A DNA stretch of 7,114 nucleotides from JBBRHH01 sp038222915 (GTDB lineage Bacteria > Planctomycetota > Phycisphaerae > Tepidisphaerales > Tepidisphaeraceae). The notes beneath the pieces are model-generated. The model was not told the origin of the DNA and did no database searches. It saw nothing but the letters and a program-made list of their open reading frames with translations. The translations under genes were made by a program, and so were the position numbers. This document shows, in pieces, positions 6,819 through 7,114 of this stretch; within the stretch, counting starts at the first letter, position 1; the number at the start of each line of letters is the position of its first letter. Where the stretch lies: positions 1-7,114 of the forward strand of contig JBBRHH010000318.1 in the NCBI GenBank assembly GCA_038222915.1. Reading direction: 5' to 3'.

Positions 6819-6843
6819 TACAACAATAAAGGGCATTGTTGTA
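6819..6843. repeat. Inverted repeat at the presumed IS boundary
   Basis: TACAACAAT (6819-6827) and ATTGTTGTA (6835-6843) form a perfect 9-bp inverted repeat around a 7-nt spacer (AAAGGGC). The right arm runs directly into the first 20-bp direct repeat of the insertion sequence. It could be an IS-related structure, an operator, or a hairpin in the S1 leader. No poly-T tract follows on either strand, so a terminator is unlikely. Confidence 0.5.
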
Positions 6844-6862
6844 TCGCAGTAGAAATGTCCTC
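6843..6862 (+). repeat. 20-bp direct repeat, copy 1, in the IS end
   Basis: This is the first of two 20-bp copies of ATCGCARTAGAAATGTCC followed by TC, with G at the variable position. It is 25 bp from the second copy, start to start. Repeats of this kind inside an IS end are usually transposase binding sites; that role is an inference. Confidence 0.75.
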
Positions 6863-6867
6863 TTCTT

Positions 6868-6887
6868 ATCGCAATAGAAATGTCCTC
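6868..6887 (+). repeat. 20-bp direct repeat, copy 2, in the IS end
   Basis: The second copy differs from the first by one base (A instead of G at the seventh position). It ends 40 nt before the transposase start at 6928. The 5-bp spacer between copies is TTCTT. Confidence 0.75.
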
Positions 6888-6927
6888 ATGTGCTTTGGGT
6901 TATTCCAGGGCGATGGGAGTATTGACG

Positions 6928-7114
6928 ATGAGCTTGAAAGAGCGGCGGCGATTGATTGTTCTGGAGAAGCTGGCCCAGGGAACCCTGAAGCTGGAGCAGG
7001 CGGCATTGGCGCTGAATGTCAGCTATCGCCAGATGCGGCGGATCCACAAGATTTATCAGGAGAATGGCGAAAAAGGGCTGGTGCACGGCCTGCGTGGCCG
7101 GGCGAGCAACCGCA
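6928..7114 (+). CDS. ISNCY-like transposase, N-terminal part
   Basis: The frame runs off the right edge after 62 codons. It begins MSLKERRRLIVLEKLAQG and continues through a helix-turn-helix DNA-binding module (about 18-50) with LEQAALALNVSYRQMRRI at its centre. It ends with the visible KGLVHGLRGRASNR. The KGLVHGLRGR-x-SNR segment after the helix-turn-helix is characteristic of ISNCY-type transposases of planctomycetes, acidobacteria and relatives. The DDE catalytic core would lie beyond the window, so activity cannot be judged. The ATG at 6928 is preferred because GGGAG (6915-6919) lies 8 nt upstream; an in-frame ATG at 6913 has its AGGG only 2 nt away. Confidence 0.88.
   Translation, partial: MSLKERRRLIVLEKLAQGTLKLEQAALALNVSYRQMRRIHKIYQENGEKGLVHGLRGRASNR

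Larger units (their letters stand above)
6835..7114 (+). mobile_element. Left end of an ISNCY-like insertion sequence (partial)
   Basis: This segment holds the repeats and the start of the transposase gene. The exact terminus is not fixed. It is placed at about 6835-6844 because the TGTTGTATCGCAG sequence there leads into the transposase-proximal repeats and the S1 leader lies on the other side. The right end and the target duplication are outside the window. The element is oriented so that its transposase reads away from the S1 gene. Confidence 0.6.

Noticed and set aside
6768..6850. Promoter for the S1 gene on the minus strand
   Set aside because: TTGTTT and TACGAT-like hexamers occur, but with wrong spacing (about 15 nt) and weak matches, so no call is made.

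Overview
The window is about 7.1 kb of GC-rich bacterial chromosome (roughly 55-60% G+C by eye). It looks most like a member of the Planctomycetota, possibly the Phycisphaerae. The clues are a membrane protein with the paired CPxC zinc ribbon 'CPDCNYDMSATPRRCPECG' seen in many planctomycete proteins, the remnant of a TPR protein of the kind fused to AAA ATPases in that phylum, and an ISNCY-like insertion sequence. This assignment is an inference from protein style, not from a marker-gene comparison.

Layout. Positions 1-98 (minus) hold the first 32 codons of a membrane protein, possibly a family 39-type glycosyltransferase, running off the left edge. Positions about 142-706 (minus) hold decayed coding sequence: a recognisable TPR module broken by two frameshifts and a stop codon, then a short membrane-segment reading frame. 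On the plus strand come a Gfo/Idh/MocA-type oxidoreductase (856-1854) and a small zinc-ribbon membrane protein with a DUF3592-like C-terminus (1979-2674). Converging on the latter is a MoeB/ThiF-type E1-like adenylyltransferase with a C-terminal rhodanese domain (2695-3999, minus), which has a good promoter at 4039-4067. Divergent from it is a predicted lipoprotein or anchored envelope protein with a possible DUF2993/TULIP-like C-terminus (4148-5218, plus). It converges on a five-domain ribosomal protein S1 gene (5274-6758, minus). The right edge holds the left part of an insertion sequence: an inverted repeat, two copies of a 20-bp direct repeat, and the first 62 codons of a transposase (6928 to the edge, plus).

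How the genes fit together. Nearly every gene is its own transcription unit: the two gene pairs 2674/2695 and 5218/5274 converge, and 3999/4148 and 6758/6928 diverge. No operon-level pathway is visible. S1 is a core translation gene, the MoeB-like protein serves a sulfur-transfer pathway (molybdopterin, thiamine or thiolation) whose carrier protein is not in the window, and the rest are envelope or metabolic genes. No CRISPR array, rRNA, tRNA, toxin-antitoxin pair or defence locus was seen. The most notable points are the decayed TPR gene, the IS end placed directly upstream of the S1 gene, the DUF2993-like lipoprotein and the zinc-ribbon/DUF3592 combination.
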